Assembly (NCBI GenBank): GCA_001804805.1
Contig: MHBH01000071.1
Span: 54,184-118,183 of the forward strand
Direction: 5' to 3'
Length of the DNA stretch: 64,000 nucleotides
Origin: Lentisphaerae bacterium GWF2_49_21
Lineage (GTDB): Bacteria > Verrucomicrobiota > Lentisphaeria > Victivallales > GWF2-50-93
Shown here: in pieces, positions 1 through 8,600 of the stretch
Layout: each line of letters starts with the position of its first letter
Position numbering within the stretch: position 1 is the first letter of the stretch
Program-made: the position numbers and the translations under genes
The notes under the pieces: model-generated
Told to the model about the DNA's origin: nothing
Databases searched by the model: none
What the model saw: only the letters and a program-made list of their open reading frames with translations

Positions 1-21
1 CCCTTGATCATGAAGGACTGA

Positions 22-180
22 TTACTCGACTCCCTTGGTCTTGGGAAGTCCAAGAACCTTGTCGCCGGGCTTCCATCGGCCGCCCTTTGTAAGAATGTCG
101 ATGCGCTCGAATCTCTTGAGCACGTTCCTCTTCGCCCTTATCTTGCCAGTGCTTTTCAAGCTTGAATGTCTTCCTCCCAT
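22..180 (-). CDS. Small basic protein, PVC type
   Basis: This is a 52-residue very basic protein containing HSSLK, RNVLKRFERI and GDKVLGLPK. It resembles the small basic protein family shared by Planctomycetes, Verrucomicrobia, Chlamydiae and Lentisphaerae, thought to act with rRNA or ribosomes (family knowledge recalled, not searched). The start at 180 is chosen because GAGGAG lies 7 bases upstream. An upstream in-frame start at 204 would add eight residues but lacks such a site. The gene stands alone at the window edge, divergent from the nucleotidase gene. Confidence 0.8.
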   Translation of the reverse strand: MGGRHSSLKSTGKIRAKRNVLKRFERIDILTKGGRWKPGDKVLGLPKTKGVE

Positions 181-343
181 GGTGAAACTCCTCAGGTTAT
201 GCAAATTATTTCCAAAGCCCCATAATATTAAGCAGTTTTACCCATAGTCAAATAAAATTCTAAAAATCTTTGTTAACGCTTGCCTATGCATGCTGTGGGT
301 TTACCTTTTGCATTCACTGTAAATCACTTGCATCGGGGGATCC

Positions 344-1738
344 TTGAAAAGGATTTTTACAATTTTATCCATTTTATTTTTTTCGGTTCTGTCCGCTCCG
401 GCGGATGAGCTGAAAAAAATAACCATCCTCCAGACAGCAGACATCCATTCCCGTACGGGAACAGACGTCCTGCCTGGCATCCGCCAGCTTGCTTCAGCCC
501 TGGATTCGGAAAGGAAGAAGGCGGGAGGGGCCGGAAAATGCCTGCTAATTGACTGCGGCGATGTCCTGCAGGGCTCCTTTGCAGGCAGTTCATCCAGCGG
601 TGCAGTCGGACTGAATTTCCTCAACGATCTCAAATACGATGCCTGGATCCCGGGAAACCATGACTTTGATTTCGGGACAGCCCGCTTCCTCGAGATAATG
701 AAGGAATCTTACTCTCCAATAATCGCCGCCAACCTGTATATGGACGGTAAAAGACTTTCAGTCCCCTGGAAGATTTTAGTAAAGGACGGAGTCAGGATAG
801 CTGTCATCGGCATGACTTCTCCCGGACTCGACCGCTGGCATTGGGGAAGGAGCTCCTATGGAATTGTCGCCTCCGACATCAGCGGGCCACTCGACAAGAT
901 CATCCCCCAGGTCATGGAATCGAACTGCGACATGATAATCCTGGCAGTGCACCAGGGGCTGTTCCAGATCGACAAGGATGACTTGAACCTGAACATGATC
1001 GCGAAAAAATATCCCCAGATCGACATCGTCCTCGGTGCGCATTCCCATCAGGGGGCTCCGGGCGAAATCACCGGAATATCTAGCTGGTATGTCCAGGCGC
1101 AGCCCTATTGCTCCTCTTATTCCCTGATAAGGGCCGAAGTTGATACGATAAAACATAAGACTGTGAAGATCGAGTCGATGCTTGTCGGTGTCCCGCAAAG
1201 CGGTCCTGCCTCCTTCAAATTTTCCACTAAAATGGAAAATTTACTTTCGAGCACATTTCAAGAATCCAGAAAAGAAGTCGTCATCCTAAAGAATGAAATT
1301 ACTGCGGATCAACTTAACAAAATGACAGCAGAGTCATACTTCATGGCATCTCCAAAGGCGGTATCCACGTTGCTGATTCCCCAGGAACGCATCGTCAATC
1401 CCGGAAAATTCACCGAAGAGGATCTTTACTGGACTTTTCCTTTCGAGGACACGGTCTGCACCATCGAACTGACCGACGGGGAATTGCAAGGCATCCTGGA
1501 CGAGGCGGCAAAACTGAAGGATGAAACGAAGATCGAATTCATCAAGAATGACAGGCGGCCGGTCTCCGGAAATCGCAATACAGTCGTCCTCAGCAGCTAC
1601 CTGCTTGCCGGCGCCGGCGGCAGGATCAAGACTCTTGCGGACTTCGCAAAAAATCCAGACTGTAAGGCGACTGACACCGGACTGGCCATCCGTGACGCCT
1701 TTAGGGGCTACCTCAAGAGAAATTCCGCAGCCCGCTGA
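344..1738 (+). CDS. Secreted UshA-like 5'-nucleotidase / metallophosphoesterase
   Basis: This 464-residue protein begins with a signal peptide (about residues 1-20). The metallophosphatase motifs follow in order: TADIHS with metal ligands D33 and H35, DCGDVLQGS, GNHDFD near residue 107, and GAHSHQ near residue 235. The C-terminal third matches the 5'-nucleotidase C-terminal domain (LIPQERIVNPG, FPFEDTV). The family hydrolyses nucleotides or UDP-sugars in the periplasm using two metal ions. It is shorter than E. coli UshA (about 550 residues). The start codon is TTG with a short-spaced GGGGGA upstream, so the exact start is moderately certain. It appears monocistronic. Confidence 0.85.
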   Translation: MKRIFTILSILFFSVLSAPADELKKITILQTADIHSRTGTDVLPGIRQLASALDSERKKAGGAGKCLLIDCGDVLQGSFAGSSSSGAVGLNFLNDLKYDAWIPGNHDFDFGTARFLEIMKESYSPIIAANLYMDGKRLSVPWKILVKDGVRIAVIGMTSPGLDRWHWGRSSYGIVASDISGPLDKIIPQVMESNCDMIILAVHQGLFQIDKDDLNLNMIAKKYPQIDIVLGAHSHQGAPGEITGISSWYVQAQPYCSSYSLIRAEVDTIKHKTVKIESMLVGVPQSGPASFKFSTKMENLLSSTFQESRKEVVILKNEITADQLNKMTAESYFMASPKAVSTLLIPQERIVNPGKFTEEDLYWTFPFEDTVCTIELTDGELQGILDEAAKLKDETKIEFIKNDRRPVSGNRNTVVLSSYLLAGAGGRIKTLADFAKNPDCKATDTGLAIRDAFRGYLKRNSAAR

Positions 1739-1802
1739 AGGAGTTGCATACGTGTTTTCCCTACCTGGGTTTGAATATGGGATATGGGGATATATTTTTT
1801 GA

Positions 1803-1884
1803 GTAGGGACGGGCTTTAGCCTGTCCCATGAATTTCAACGATTTTAAGGAAATAAGAATGGTACATCCTAAAGGACGTACCTAC
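1803..1884. repeat. REPIN-like element, GTAG class, copy 1
   Basis: A GTAG head at 1803 is followed by an imperfect palindrome with a GGGCTTTAGCC core (1807-1826). A second, inverted unit ends in CTAC at 1881-1884; read on the minus strand it again starts GTAG and contains CTTTAG. Two inverted REP units about 30 bases apart are the organisation of a REPIN. A close copy in the opposite orientation lies at 11284-11351. Confidence 0.75.
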
Positions 1885-1897
1885 TTTATAAGGGGCC

Positions 1898-2494
1898 ATG
1901 ATAAGTAAGTTTTCATGTATCACCATGGCCTTTGCTGTCATCCTGATGACGGGATGCGTTTCAAACACAAATCTAACACAGGAGGTTGCGATGAAGGAGA
2001 TCAAGCTGAAGGGGGCGCCGATCCACATTCCGGGGAACATCCCGGCAAAAGGCGGCAATGCACCGGATTTTGTGCTGACAAAGACGGACATGTCGGATGT
2101 GTCGCTGAAGGATTTCAAGGGCAGGAAGATCGTGCTGAACATCTTCCCGAGCATCGATACCGGCGTCTGCGCGATGTCGGTGAGGAAGTTCAATATGGAG
2201 GCGGCAAAGCTTGACAACACGGTCGTCCTTTGCGTATCCATGGACCTTCCTTTTGCCCACGCGCGCTTCTGTTCGGCCGAAGGCATAAAGGATGTCATAT
2301 CCGTTTCAGACCTCAGGAAGAAGGATTTCGGGAAGAAATACGGAATAGAAATTGTTGACGGGCCCATCGCCGGGCTCCTTGCCAGGACAGTGATTGTCAT
2401 TGACGAGAACGGCAAAGTGAAACATGTCGAACTTGTTCCGGAGATTGCGCAGGAACCGGATTATGCGGCCGCGATCGCTGCGCTGAAGAACTGA
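1898..2494 (+). CDS. tpx: Thiol peroxidase, possible lipoprotein form
   Basis: This is an atypical 2-Cys peroxiredoxin of the Tpx family that reduces hydroperoxides. The peroxidatic cysteine is C91 in PSIDTGVC and the likely resolving cysteine is C125 in ARFC. From residue 32 the protein has the usual Tpx length and opening. The extra N-terminus is a lipoprotein signal ending in LMTGC (C20), which would move the enzyme to the envelope. Both starts have purine-rich sites: AAGGGG very close to 1898, and a better AGGAGG six bases before an ATG at 1991. Either start or both may be used. A REPIN-like repeat lies just upstream. Confidence 0.85.
   Translation: MISKFSCITMAFAVILMTGCVSNTNLTQEVAMKEIKLKGAPIHIPGNIPAKGGNAPDFVLTKTDMSDVSLKDFKGRKIVLNIFPSIDTGVCAMSVRKFNMEAAKLDNTVVLCVSMDLPFAHARFCSAEGIKDVISVSDLRKKDFGKKYGIEIVDGPIAGLLARTVIVIDENGKVKHVELVPEIAQEPDYAAAIAALKN
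1980..1993 (+). promoter_or_regulatory. Internal ribosome binding site of tpx
   Basis: AGGAGG followed by TTGCG precedes an in-frame ATG at 1991. Initiation here would give a cytosolic thiol peroxidase of canonical length without the lipoprotein signal. Confidence 0.5.
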
Positions 2495-2558
2495 TCGGCA
2501 GTCTTTTCATATAATATCAGTTATAATTTTCAAAATGAAACTTTAAGGGGGCAAGGAA

Positions 2559-2897
2559 ATGAAATCGAAGAACGCGCTCGCAATAATCGTGTTGGCTCTG
2601 CTATCCACCGGACTTATGTCTGTATTGAGCGGATGCTGGACAGGATATTATGGAATTCCGGAAGGGACAAAGCAGGAGTTTGCGATTGGGCAGCTGCACT
2701 TGAAGGCCACAGGCGCTGGGATTGTAACGGCGTCCGAGCAGAAAACTACTTTCAGAATCAGATGCTCCATGTGCGGCTTCATAAATCCGGACATGACCGG
2801 TGACACTCCCAAGATGGGTGATACCTTTAAAATGATGTGGGCATGCCCGGAATGCGCACACATACAGATTATAAGGATCGAGTCCTCTTCGAATTGA
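2559..2897 (+). CDS. Zinc-ribbon lipoprotein, unknown function
   Basis: This 112-residue protein has a lipoprotein signal ending LSGC (C26), then a small domain with two CxxC pairs (CSMC at 69-72 and CPEC at 96-99), consistent with a zinc ribbon. A metal-binding knuckle on an exported lipoprotein is uncommon. The start follows AAGGGGGCAAGG. It ends 10 bases before bioA and may be cotranscribed with it. I do not recognise the family. Confidence 0.75.
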   Translation: MKSKNALAIIVLALLSTGLMSVLSGCWTGYYGIPEGTKQEFAIGQLHLKATGAGIVTASEQKTTFRIRCSMCGFINPDMTGDTPKMGDTFKMMWACPECAHIQIIRIESSSN

Positions 2898-2907
2898 AAA
2901 GGATAGG

Positions 2908-4245
2908 ATGAACAAGCTGCAGAAGAGAGATTTGAAGCACATCTGGCATCCTTGCTCGCAGATGAAGGATTATGTGTCCTTTCCTCCCATTCCTGTAAAG
3001 GAGGCGAGGGGCCCTTATATCATCACGGCTGACGGACAGGAGATCATCGACGGAATCAGTTCCTGGTGGTGCAAGAGCCTCGGCCATTCGCATCCGCGCA
3101 TAAGACAGGCTGTCCAGAGGCAGATCGGGAAGTTCGAGCACGTCATCATGGCGAACACCTGCAACGAGACGCTGGTGGAGCTTTCAGAAAGATTGTGCAG
3201 GTTGATGCCCGGTCTCGGCAAGGTCTTCTATGCCGACAACGGTTCCACCGTCGTCGAGATCGCCATGAAGATGAGCATCCAGTATCATGCGCAGTCCGGA
3301 TCACCGAAGAGAACCAAGTTTCTTTCGCTGGAAAATGGTTATCATGGCGAGACGATGCTCACTCTCGCTGCCAGTGATTGCGAAATATATTCCAGGCCGT
3401 TCACGCCCCTGATGACATGGATCCCGAAGATATCGGATGTCCCATATCTGTCCGGACCTGATTCTTCTGAATGGCTGAAAATGGAAGATGCGCAATGGAA
3501 GAAGACTGAGAATATGCTTGATGACTGGTCCGGAAACATATCGGCGATCATCTTCGAACCGATAGTGCAGGGGGCTGGTGGAATGCTGATATACAGTCCT
3601 GATTTCCTCAGACGTCTGAGAAAGTGGACAAAGAAAAACAATGTCCATCTCATCGCTGACGAGATCATGACAGGATTCGGCCGTACCGGCAAGATGCTCG
3701 CATGCGAGCATGCCGGAATCGTTCCGGACTTCGTCTGCCTTTCAAAAGGATTGACGGCGGGCTGGGGGCCGATGTCGGCGGTGTTGTGCAGCAACAAAGT
3801 TTACAATGCTTTTTATTCTGATTATTCAAAGGGGGAATCTTTCCTGCACTCAAATACATATTCTGGCCATGCGATCTCCGCGGCAGCAGCCCTTGAAGCG
3901 ATGAAGATTTATAAGGATGAGGAAATTATTGCGAAAGTCGCAAAACAGAGTTGCGAACTTCGCAGGCGCATGGAATGGGTGGCATCTGAAACCGGAGCGC
4001 TTGAAAATATACGCGGTGTCGGATATGTCGTTGCCGGAGATATCGTCAATCCTCGAACTGGAAAGCCTTTCCCGCCTGAAGCTCGAACAGGTTTCAAGTT
4101 CTACCAGAATGCCGTCAAGGATGGCGCTCTGCTGAGACCACTTGGTGACACGATCTGTTTTCTGCCGCCTCTGAACACGCCATCAGACGTCCTCGACGCT
4201 CTCGCCGAGATCGCCGTGAAGGCGCTGAAGAAAGTCGTCGGATAA
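2908..4245 (+). CDS. bioA: Adenosylmethionine-8-amino-7-oxononanoate aminotransferase
   Basis: This 445-residue class III aminotransferase carries out the PLP-dependent transamination of KAPA to DAPA in biotin synthesis, with S-adenosylmethionine as donor. BioA-like features are HIWHPCSQMKDY at the N-terminus, DGISSWW, DEIMTGFGRTG, and the PLP-binding lysine in CLSKGLTAGW near residue 280. Length is typical. No other biotin gene is in the window, so it is a stand-alone biotin gene here. A single GGAG-type REP follows the stop. Confidence 0.93.
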   Translation: MNKLQKRDLKHIWHPCSQMKDYVSFPPIPVKEARGPYIITADGQEIIDGISSWWCKSLGHSHPRIRQAVQRQIGKFEHVIMANTCNETLVELSERLCRLMPGLGKVFYADNGSTVVEIAMKMSIQYHAQSGSPKRTKFLSLENGYHGETMLTLAASDCEIYSRPFTPLMTWIPKISDVPYLSGPDSSEWLKMEDAQWKKTENMLDDWSGNISAIIFEPIVQGAGGMLIYSPDFLRRLRKWTKKNNVHLIADEIMTGFGRTGKMLACEHAGIVPDFVCLSKGLTAGWGPMSAVLCSNKVYNAFYSDYSKGESFLHSNTYSGHAISAAAALEAMKIYKDEEIIAKVAKQSCELRRRMEWVASETGALENIRGVGYVVAGDIVNPRTGKPFPPEARTGFKFYQNAVKDGALLRPLGDTICFLPPLNTPSDVLDALAEIAVKALKKVVG

Positions 4246-4264
4246 AATAGATTTTTTCTTTTAT

Positions 4265-4286
4265 GGAGCGCTGGCGTCCCGCCGGC
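4265..4286. repeat. Single REP, GGAGCGCTGGC class
   Basis: A GGAG head is followed by a palindrome pairing GCTGGCG with CGCCGGC, 20 bases after the bioA stop. The same GGAGCGCTGGC sequence occurs inverted at 37318-37339, 58645-58655 and 62278-62288. Confidence 0.6.
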
Positions 4287-4394
4287 AATTCTGTGACCCG
4301 TTTGATATTTAATTCCCTTCCTTGAATATTCCCAATTTCCATACTAACTTCTACAAATTCTATGAAGCAGGTTTTATTGATCAAAGGAGTTAGT

Positions 4395-6638
4395 ATGAAA
4401 TATTTAAAGTTGCTTTCCCTTGTCTGTCTGATGGCCGGCATCAGCAGTTTTTCCACGTCGAGGGCCTGTGCGCAGGAGATAAATAATTCCACGGAGATTG
4501 CTGATGCGGGCAAGGAGCTTCAGTTCGCCATGGTGTCCTGCAGATCGCTTGCCAGACTGACGGAATTTGCAAAGGAATATGGAATTACTCTGCCGCCGCT
4601 CATACAGACTGCGGCACTTGAAAAGATATTCCCTTTCCTTGGAGCTGGAAACATTGATGGCAGCAGGCCTTATGGAGCTGTTTACCTGGCAGGGGACAAT
4701 ATCAGCCAGAAGAATGCATGCGTCTTCTGCATACCTCTCCGCGATCCCGGGAAAAGCATGAACGTCTTCAGCAACCCAAACGGCGTGAAGGTTGAAGGGG
4801 TCAAAAACATGATGACCATCAACGGAATGCCATTCAGGCTGATCGGCAGCTACTTCGTTTTCGGCGGGACTCCTGAGTATGTTGCATTTCTACAGACGAT
4901 CCCTTTCAGCGCCCATTATGCAAGTTCCGACGATGTCCTTGTCGAAATCTCGCTCGATTTTAAAAGCCTCAGGGCGCATGCTCCGTCTTCAATAGACAAG
5001 TTCGTGGACATGGTTGACAAGCAGAACAAGGTGCAGAATGTGGCAAGGGGTGCCGTAAATAATGCCAGGGAGGCAGGTCAAAAGGCCGCATATGACTGGA
5101 TGAAAAGCTTCGGGAACACCGTGGATACCATGAAGATGAGGATCTCCAGCAATGATCAGGGGGTGCGCGCGGAGATCCTGTCACAGCCTGTAAAAGCAAA
5201 AGTCAAGGACATGAAGTTCAATGGAATACTGCCTCCCGTATCCTCCCCTGTGGCATTGCATATGAGCGGCTGTTCCGAGATAACCGGTGGCTTGCTTGAC
5301 TGGATCTTCAAGCAGATCTCCGAATCAAAGGAACCCGCCTCCAATCCTGATCCGGAAAGCGTGAAATCCATGATGAAGGCATTTGCAGCCATTGTTGCAG
5401 GAGGTGATGCCGCCAGCATGGGGATCTCCGGCGATGAAGATGCAATGAGGATATTCATCGTGAATCAATACCAGGACAAGCCTGACCTTGCCGCGATGAT
5501 CAGGGATTTCATGGCGAAGGCTGAAAAAGCCGCCCCGGCGATGAATGAGACATCCATTGCGACCCATAAGACAATTGACGGGAAAAACGGGACGATGCAT
5601 CACGTCTCTCTGATTTCATCCAATGAGGCCGGAGCTTCCATCTATGCGATCCAGACCGGGAACAGGATTTTTGTTGTCGTCTCCGAAGTTCCGGATGATT
5701 CACTCCTGCCGTGGATTTCCAATGTGAAGGAAGGAGCACCTTTAAAGCCAGGCCTCAGTTTGTCAATGAATGTCGGCAGCCTGCTGGAGATGATGCAGAA
5801 CTCTCCATCCTCCAAGCTGTCTATGCTATCAAAGGAGGAGATGGATTCGTTCAAAAGCGATTTTGCAGATGAGTCCAGGATGGAATGTGTCATAAAGGAC
5901 GGCCAGTCCCATATCGGCATTGAGGTGCCAAGGAAGAGCCTTAAGGCCTTGCAGAAGCTGTTCGTCGTTCTGGGAACCCTCCCGGTGCCCAGGAAAAATT
6001 CTGAAGCAGCTCTTGATAAAATTGAGCGCCGTATCAAGGCGTATCCGGATTTGGCCCGGAACTATGTGATGCGGGCGGTGCTTATGCGTGAAAAGGAGGA
6101 GTACGGCAAGGCGATTGATTCATACAACATGGCGTTGAAGCTCAATGACAAAAATTTCCAGATCTTCTTCTCCCGCGCCGAAACATATTATTTCTTCGGT
6201 GAAACGGAAAAGGCGAAGGAGGACCTGCGCAAAGCGATAGAACTGGCTTTCGACAAGAACAAGATTTATCCGCTTATCCGTCTCTGGCACATTTCCGGAA
6301 TGGCGGAAAACAAGAAGGAGCATGAAGACTTGTCCAGGCGTATCGCCGAATGGAAGTTCTCGCCAGAAGCCCCCTGGCCGGAACCGTGCTTCAAATTTAT
6401 TTCAGGCGTGATTTCCGAGGATGAGTTAATGGAAAAGGCGAAGAAAGCCCCCAAGACCAGGGGATCGCTATGTGAAGCATATTGCCTGATCGGCGTCAAG
6501 TCGCTTTTGGACGGGAAGAGGGATGCAGCAAGCGACGCCTTCCAGGACTGTGTCAATCTCAATTATGAAGAGCAGCGCGAGCACAAGATTTCCAAGTTCG
6601 AACTGAAGAAGCTGGAAAAAACACAGCCAAATCAATAA
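4395..6638 (+). CDS. Secreted protein with C-terminal TPR repeats
   Basis: A 747-residue exported protein of unknown function. Residues 1-26 form a signal peptide ending near RACAQ. The start at 4395 is chosen because AAAGGAG lies six bases upstream; an ATG at 4362 lacks one. The first 530 residues resemble no family I can name. From about residue 545 there are tetratricopeptide units (RAVLMREKEEYGKAIDSYN, FFSRAETYYFFGETEKAKED), which typically bind protein partners. The N-terminal half could be a DUF3352-like periplasmic domain, but that is a guess. Confidence 0.7.
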   Translation: MKYLKLLSLVCLMAGISSFSTSRACAQEINNSTEIADAGKELQFAMVSCRSLARLTEFAKEYGITLPPLIQTAALEKIFPFLGAGNIDGSRPYGAVYLAGDNISQKNACVFCIPLRDPGKSMNVFSNPNGVKVEGVKNMMTINGMPFRLIGSYFVFGGTPEYVAFLQTIPFSAHYASSDDVLVEISLDFKSLRAHAPSSIDKFVDMVDKQNKVQNVARGAVNNAREAGQKAAYDWMKSFGNTVDTMKMRISSNDQGVRAEILSQPVKAKVKDMKFNGILPPVSSPVALHMSGCSEITGGLLDWIFKQISESKEPASNPDPESVKSMMKAFAAIVAGGDAASMGISGDEDAMRIFIVNQYQDKPDLAAMIRDFMAKAEKAAPAMNETSIATHKTIDGKNGTMHHVSLISSNEAGASIYAIQTGNRIFVVVSEVPDDSLLPWISNVKEGAPLKPGLSLSMNVGSLLEMMQNSPSSKLSMLSKEEMDSFKSDFADESRMECVIKDGQSHIGIEVPRKSLKALQKLFVVLGTLPVPRKNSEAALDKIERRIKAYPDLARNYVMRAVLMREKEEYGKAIDSYNMALKLNDKNFQIFFSRAETYYFFGETEKAKEDLRKAIELAFDKNKIYPLIRLWHISGMAENKKEHEDLSRRIAEWKFSPEAPWPEPCFKFISGVISEDELMEKAKKAPKTRGSLCEAYCLIGVKSLLDGKRDAASDAFQDCVNLNYEEQREHKISKFELKKLEKTQPNQ

Positions 6639-6709
6639 TCAGGCATCCTACGTATTCAGTAAACTATGTCGTCCGAAAAATCTTTGATCTTTCTTTAGGC
6701 TTTGCCTTG

Positions 6710-6721
6710 CAAAGTACTTTG
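6710..6721. promoter_or_regulatory. Palindrome CAAAGTACTTTG, candidate operator
   Basis: A perfect 12-bp palindrome lies 36 bases before the start of a membrane-protein gene that is followed by a winged-helix regulator. Its position suits an operator for that regulator. No binding data are implied. Confidence 0.45.
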
Positions 6722-6756
6722 TATCGGTGTAGGGTATGCCCAAGAAAGGGGAAAAG

Positions 6757-7341
6757 ATGATCGCAAACCATATACATGACGCACTTGCGCAGGTCAGGAA
6801 AATGCAGGAACTCGTCCTCGCAAAAAGGAATTTCAGGGGATATTCCGGAACTGCAAGGGCGATCGGCGGAGTCATCGCCCTCTGCGGCGCTACATTCATC
6901 TATTTAATGCAGATCCCAAAAACTCCGGAATCCCATCTCATTGTCTGGGGAACGGTCCTTTGCCTGTCCCTTGCTGTCAACTATGGCGCCCTGATCTGGT
7001 GGTTCCTGCATGACCGGGAAGCCGCCAGGGATATAAACAAGCTTCTGCCTGCCATAGACGCGCTGCCAGCGCTGGCGGCAGGTGCCATCCTGACCTTCGC
7101 CCTCATCAGCCATCAGCACTACGATCTGCTATTCGGCGTATGGATGCTGCTTTACGGGCTTGTTCATGTATCCTACAGGATGTCGCTGCCGGGAGAGAAC
7201 TACATTGTCGGCCTTTTCTACATATTGTGCGGAACTGTCTGTCTTTTCACTTTCAATGATTTCTATAACCCGTGGCCGATGGGCGTCGTCTTTTTTGCCG
7301 GTGAGATCGCCGGAGGATACGTGTTCAACAAGAACAAATAA
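6757..7341 (+). CDS. Polytopic membrane protein paired with a regulator
   Basis: A 194-residue integral membrane protein with about five to six hydrophobic segments (for example AIGGVIALCGATFIYLM and LLFGVWMLLYGLVHVSY). The start at 6757 follows AAAGGGGA; an ATG at 6736 overlaps that site and is less likely. The next gene, 39 bases downstream, encodes a winged-helix DNA-binding protein. Such two-gene units, membrane protein plus small wHTH regulator, are common in bacteria, with the function of the membrane partner usually unknown. Confidence 0.75.
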   Translation: MIANHIHDALAQVRKMQELVLAKRNFRGYSGTARAIGGVIALCGATFIYLMQIPKTPESHLIVWGTVLCLSLAVNYGALIWWFLHDREAARDINKLLPAIDALPALAAGAILTFALISHQHYDLLFGVWMLLYGLVHVSYRMSLPGENYIVGLFYILCGTVCLFTFNDFYNPWPMGVVFFAGEIAGGYVFNKNK

Positions 7342-7380
7342 TATTTTTGCTGTAGAAAAATATAACGGTGAGGTGATTCT

Positions 7381-7755
7381 ATGAATAAAAATAATCAACA
7401 GGATATGGAGCTTATCGAGAAGGTGTTCCATGAGCCTAACAGGCTTTCGATAATGTCCGTGCTCTGCGCAGCCGACAAGGGAATGACCTTCAATGAGATC
7501 AAGGAGGCATGTAATCTGACTGATGGAAACCTCAGCAGGCACCTCAAGGCACTGGAGGAGGCAGGAGTCATAAGAATAGACAAGAAGTTTGTCGACAACA
7601 AACCCAGGACTACGGTTGTGATATCGGCCTCAGGACTCGAAAGGTTCAACGAATACCTGACGGCGCTGGGCGAGATACTGGACAGGGCCAAGAAGGCGCT
7701 GAAGCCCGAGAAGGCACACGCTGCTGTCCTGCATGCAAGGACGGCCAGGGCGTAG
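7381..7755 (+). CDS. Winged-helix transcriptional regulator
   Basis: A 124-residue regulator with an ArsR/MarR-like winged helix: EPNRLSIMSVLC, then helix-turn-helix MTFNEIKEACNLTDGNLSRHLKALEEAGVI, then a wing containing KPRTTVVIS. It probably acts as a dimer and controls its own operon with the membrane protein upstream. The palindrome at 6710-6721 is a candidate site. The start follows GGTGA. The C-terminal Ala/Arg-rich tail is short and unstructured in appearance. Confidence 0.85.
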   Translation: MNKNNQQDMELIEKVFHEPNRLSIMSVLCAADKGMTFNEIKEACNLTDGNLSRHLKALEEAGVIRIDKKFVDNKPRTTVVISASGLERFNEYLTALGEILDRAKKALKPEKAHAAVLHARTARA

Positions 7756-7775
7756 ATACTCTCAAAGGGAGCCTT

Positions 7776-7919
7776 GTTGGAGTTCACAGCTTTAGCGTGC
7801 GCATTTCTCTGGAGCTTGGATTTCTTATGACTTTGCCGTCTGGAATTTAAATCTTAAGCAATTGTGGATGTAGAGCCATGCTGGGAAATTGAAGACACGC
7901 TAAAGCTGTGAACTCCAAC
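7776..7919. repeat. 144-bp element with 24-bp perfect terminal inverted repeats
   Basis: Bases 7776-7799 are exactly the reverse complement of 7896-7919. Each arm starts GTTGGAG and contains a small palindrome CACAGCTTTAGCGTG. The GGAG head and CTTTAG core link it to the REP family at 1803 and 11284. It fills the space between the regulator gene and the next gene and carries no ORF of its own. Confidence 0.75.
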
Positions 7920-7979
7920 TTAAGCAATCAGCTCAAGAGCGGCAAGGTTGAAAATGGTTCATTTATGAAAGGAAAGCTG

Positions 7980-8336
7980 ATGTATAAGATAGCTATAATA
8001 TTATCTGTGTTTCTAGTATTCGACGGTGTGATTTTATGCATGTTGACTTTCGATAGCAATATTAAATTGGCATCAGCTGGGATAAGTCTCGATTGCAATG
8101 CAGCGCAATTTAGGAATGGAGAAAATAATAAAGCTGTGGATGATTTCAGGCATCAAATGCGGGAGGCAATAAATAGAGGTAGAAAAGGATATGAAGATAT
8201 CGGTATTACTGGAGTGTGTTTTGCTGGTGCTGGAATATTAACTTTGATTATAACTGGAATTGTTTTTTTTACAACGAGAAGAAAATCGTTCCATTGCCAG
8301 ACAGATAAAGGCAATCCAGTTTCACCGTCTTCCTAA
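7980..8336 (+). CDS. Small membrane protein between repeats
   Basis: A 118-residue protein with a hydrophobic segment at the N-terminus (IAIILSVFLVFDGVILCML), a soluble stretch with charged residues, and a second hydrophobic segment (GVCFAGAGILTLIITGIVFFTT). The start at 7980 follows AAGGAAAG. Upstream in-frame ATGs would run into the repeat. It is more AT-rich than its neighbours and is flanked on both sides by palindromic elements, suggesting recent acquisition. I do not recognise it. Confidence 0.55.
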   Translation: MYKIAIILSVFLVFDGVILCMLTFDSNIKLASAGISLDCNAAQFRNGENNKAVDDFRHQMREAINRGRKGYEDIGITGVCFAGAGILTLIITGIVFFTTRRKSFHCQTDKGNPVSPSS

Positions 8337-8397
8337 ACGTTTGAGCTTAGTATCGAAAAATGACTGATTGTTGCGGATTGGAATGTTTTTACGATGA

Positions 8398-8539
8398 GTC
8401 CTCTGCCTGAGGACGAATCTTTGGAGTGCGTGTAGCGAAGTGAAACGAAGATACCGCCTTTCTTCTGCGAAGCGATGCTTCGCAGGGAACAAGGCTGAAT
8501 CTGTCGCTTCAGCACTCCAAGGTCAGTCCGGAGACTGAC
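8398..8539. repeat. Nested palindromic repeat block
   Basis: The core, 8421-8520, is bounded by TTGGAGTGC and its reverse complement, so it is GGAG-headed like the other REP pairs. Inside is a perfect stem CTGCGAAGC/GCTTCGCAG (8465-8485). Outside the core are two further stems: GTCCTC/GAGGAC (8398-8414) on the left and GTCAGTC/GACTGAC (8522-8539) on the right. The rest of the space between the flanking genes holds nothing I can recognise. Confidence 0.65.
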
Positions 8540-8600
8540 ATAGAAGAGACAGAAACGGATTTATTACTGGGCTGGAATTTGAAACCAACGGAGAAATTAG

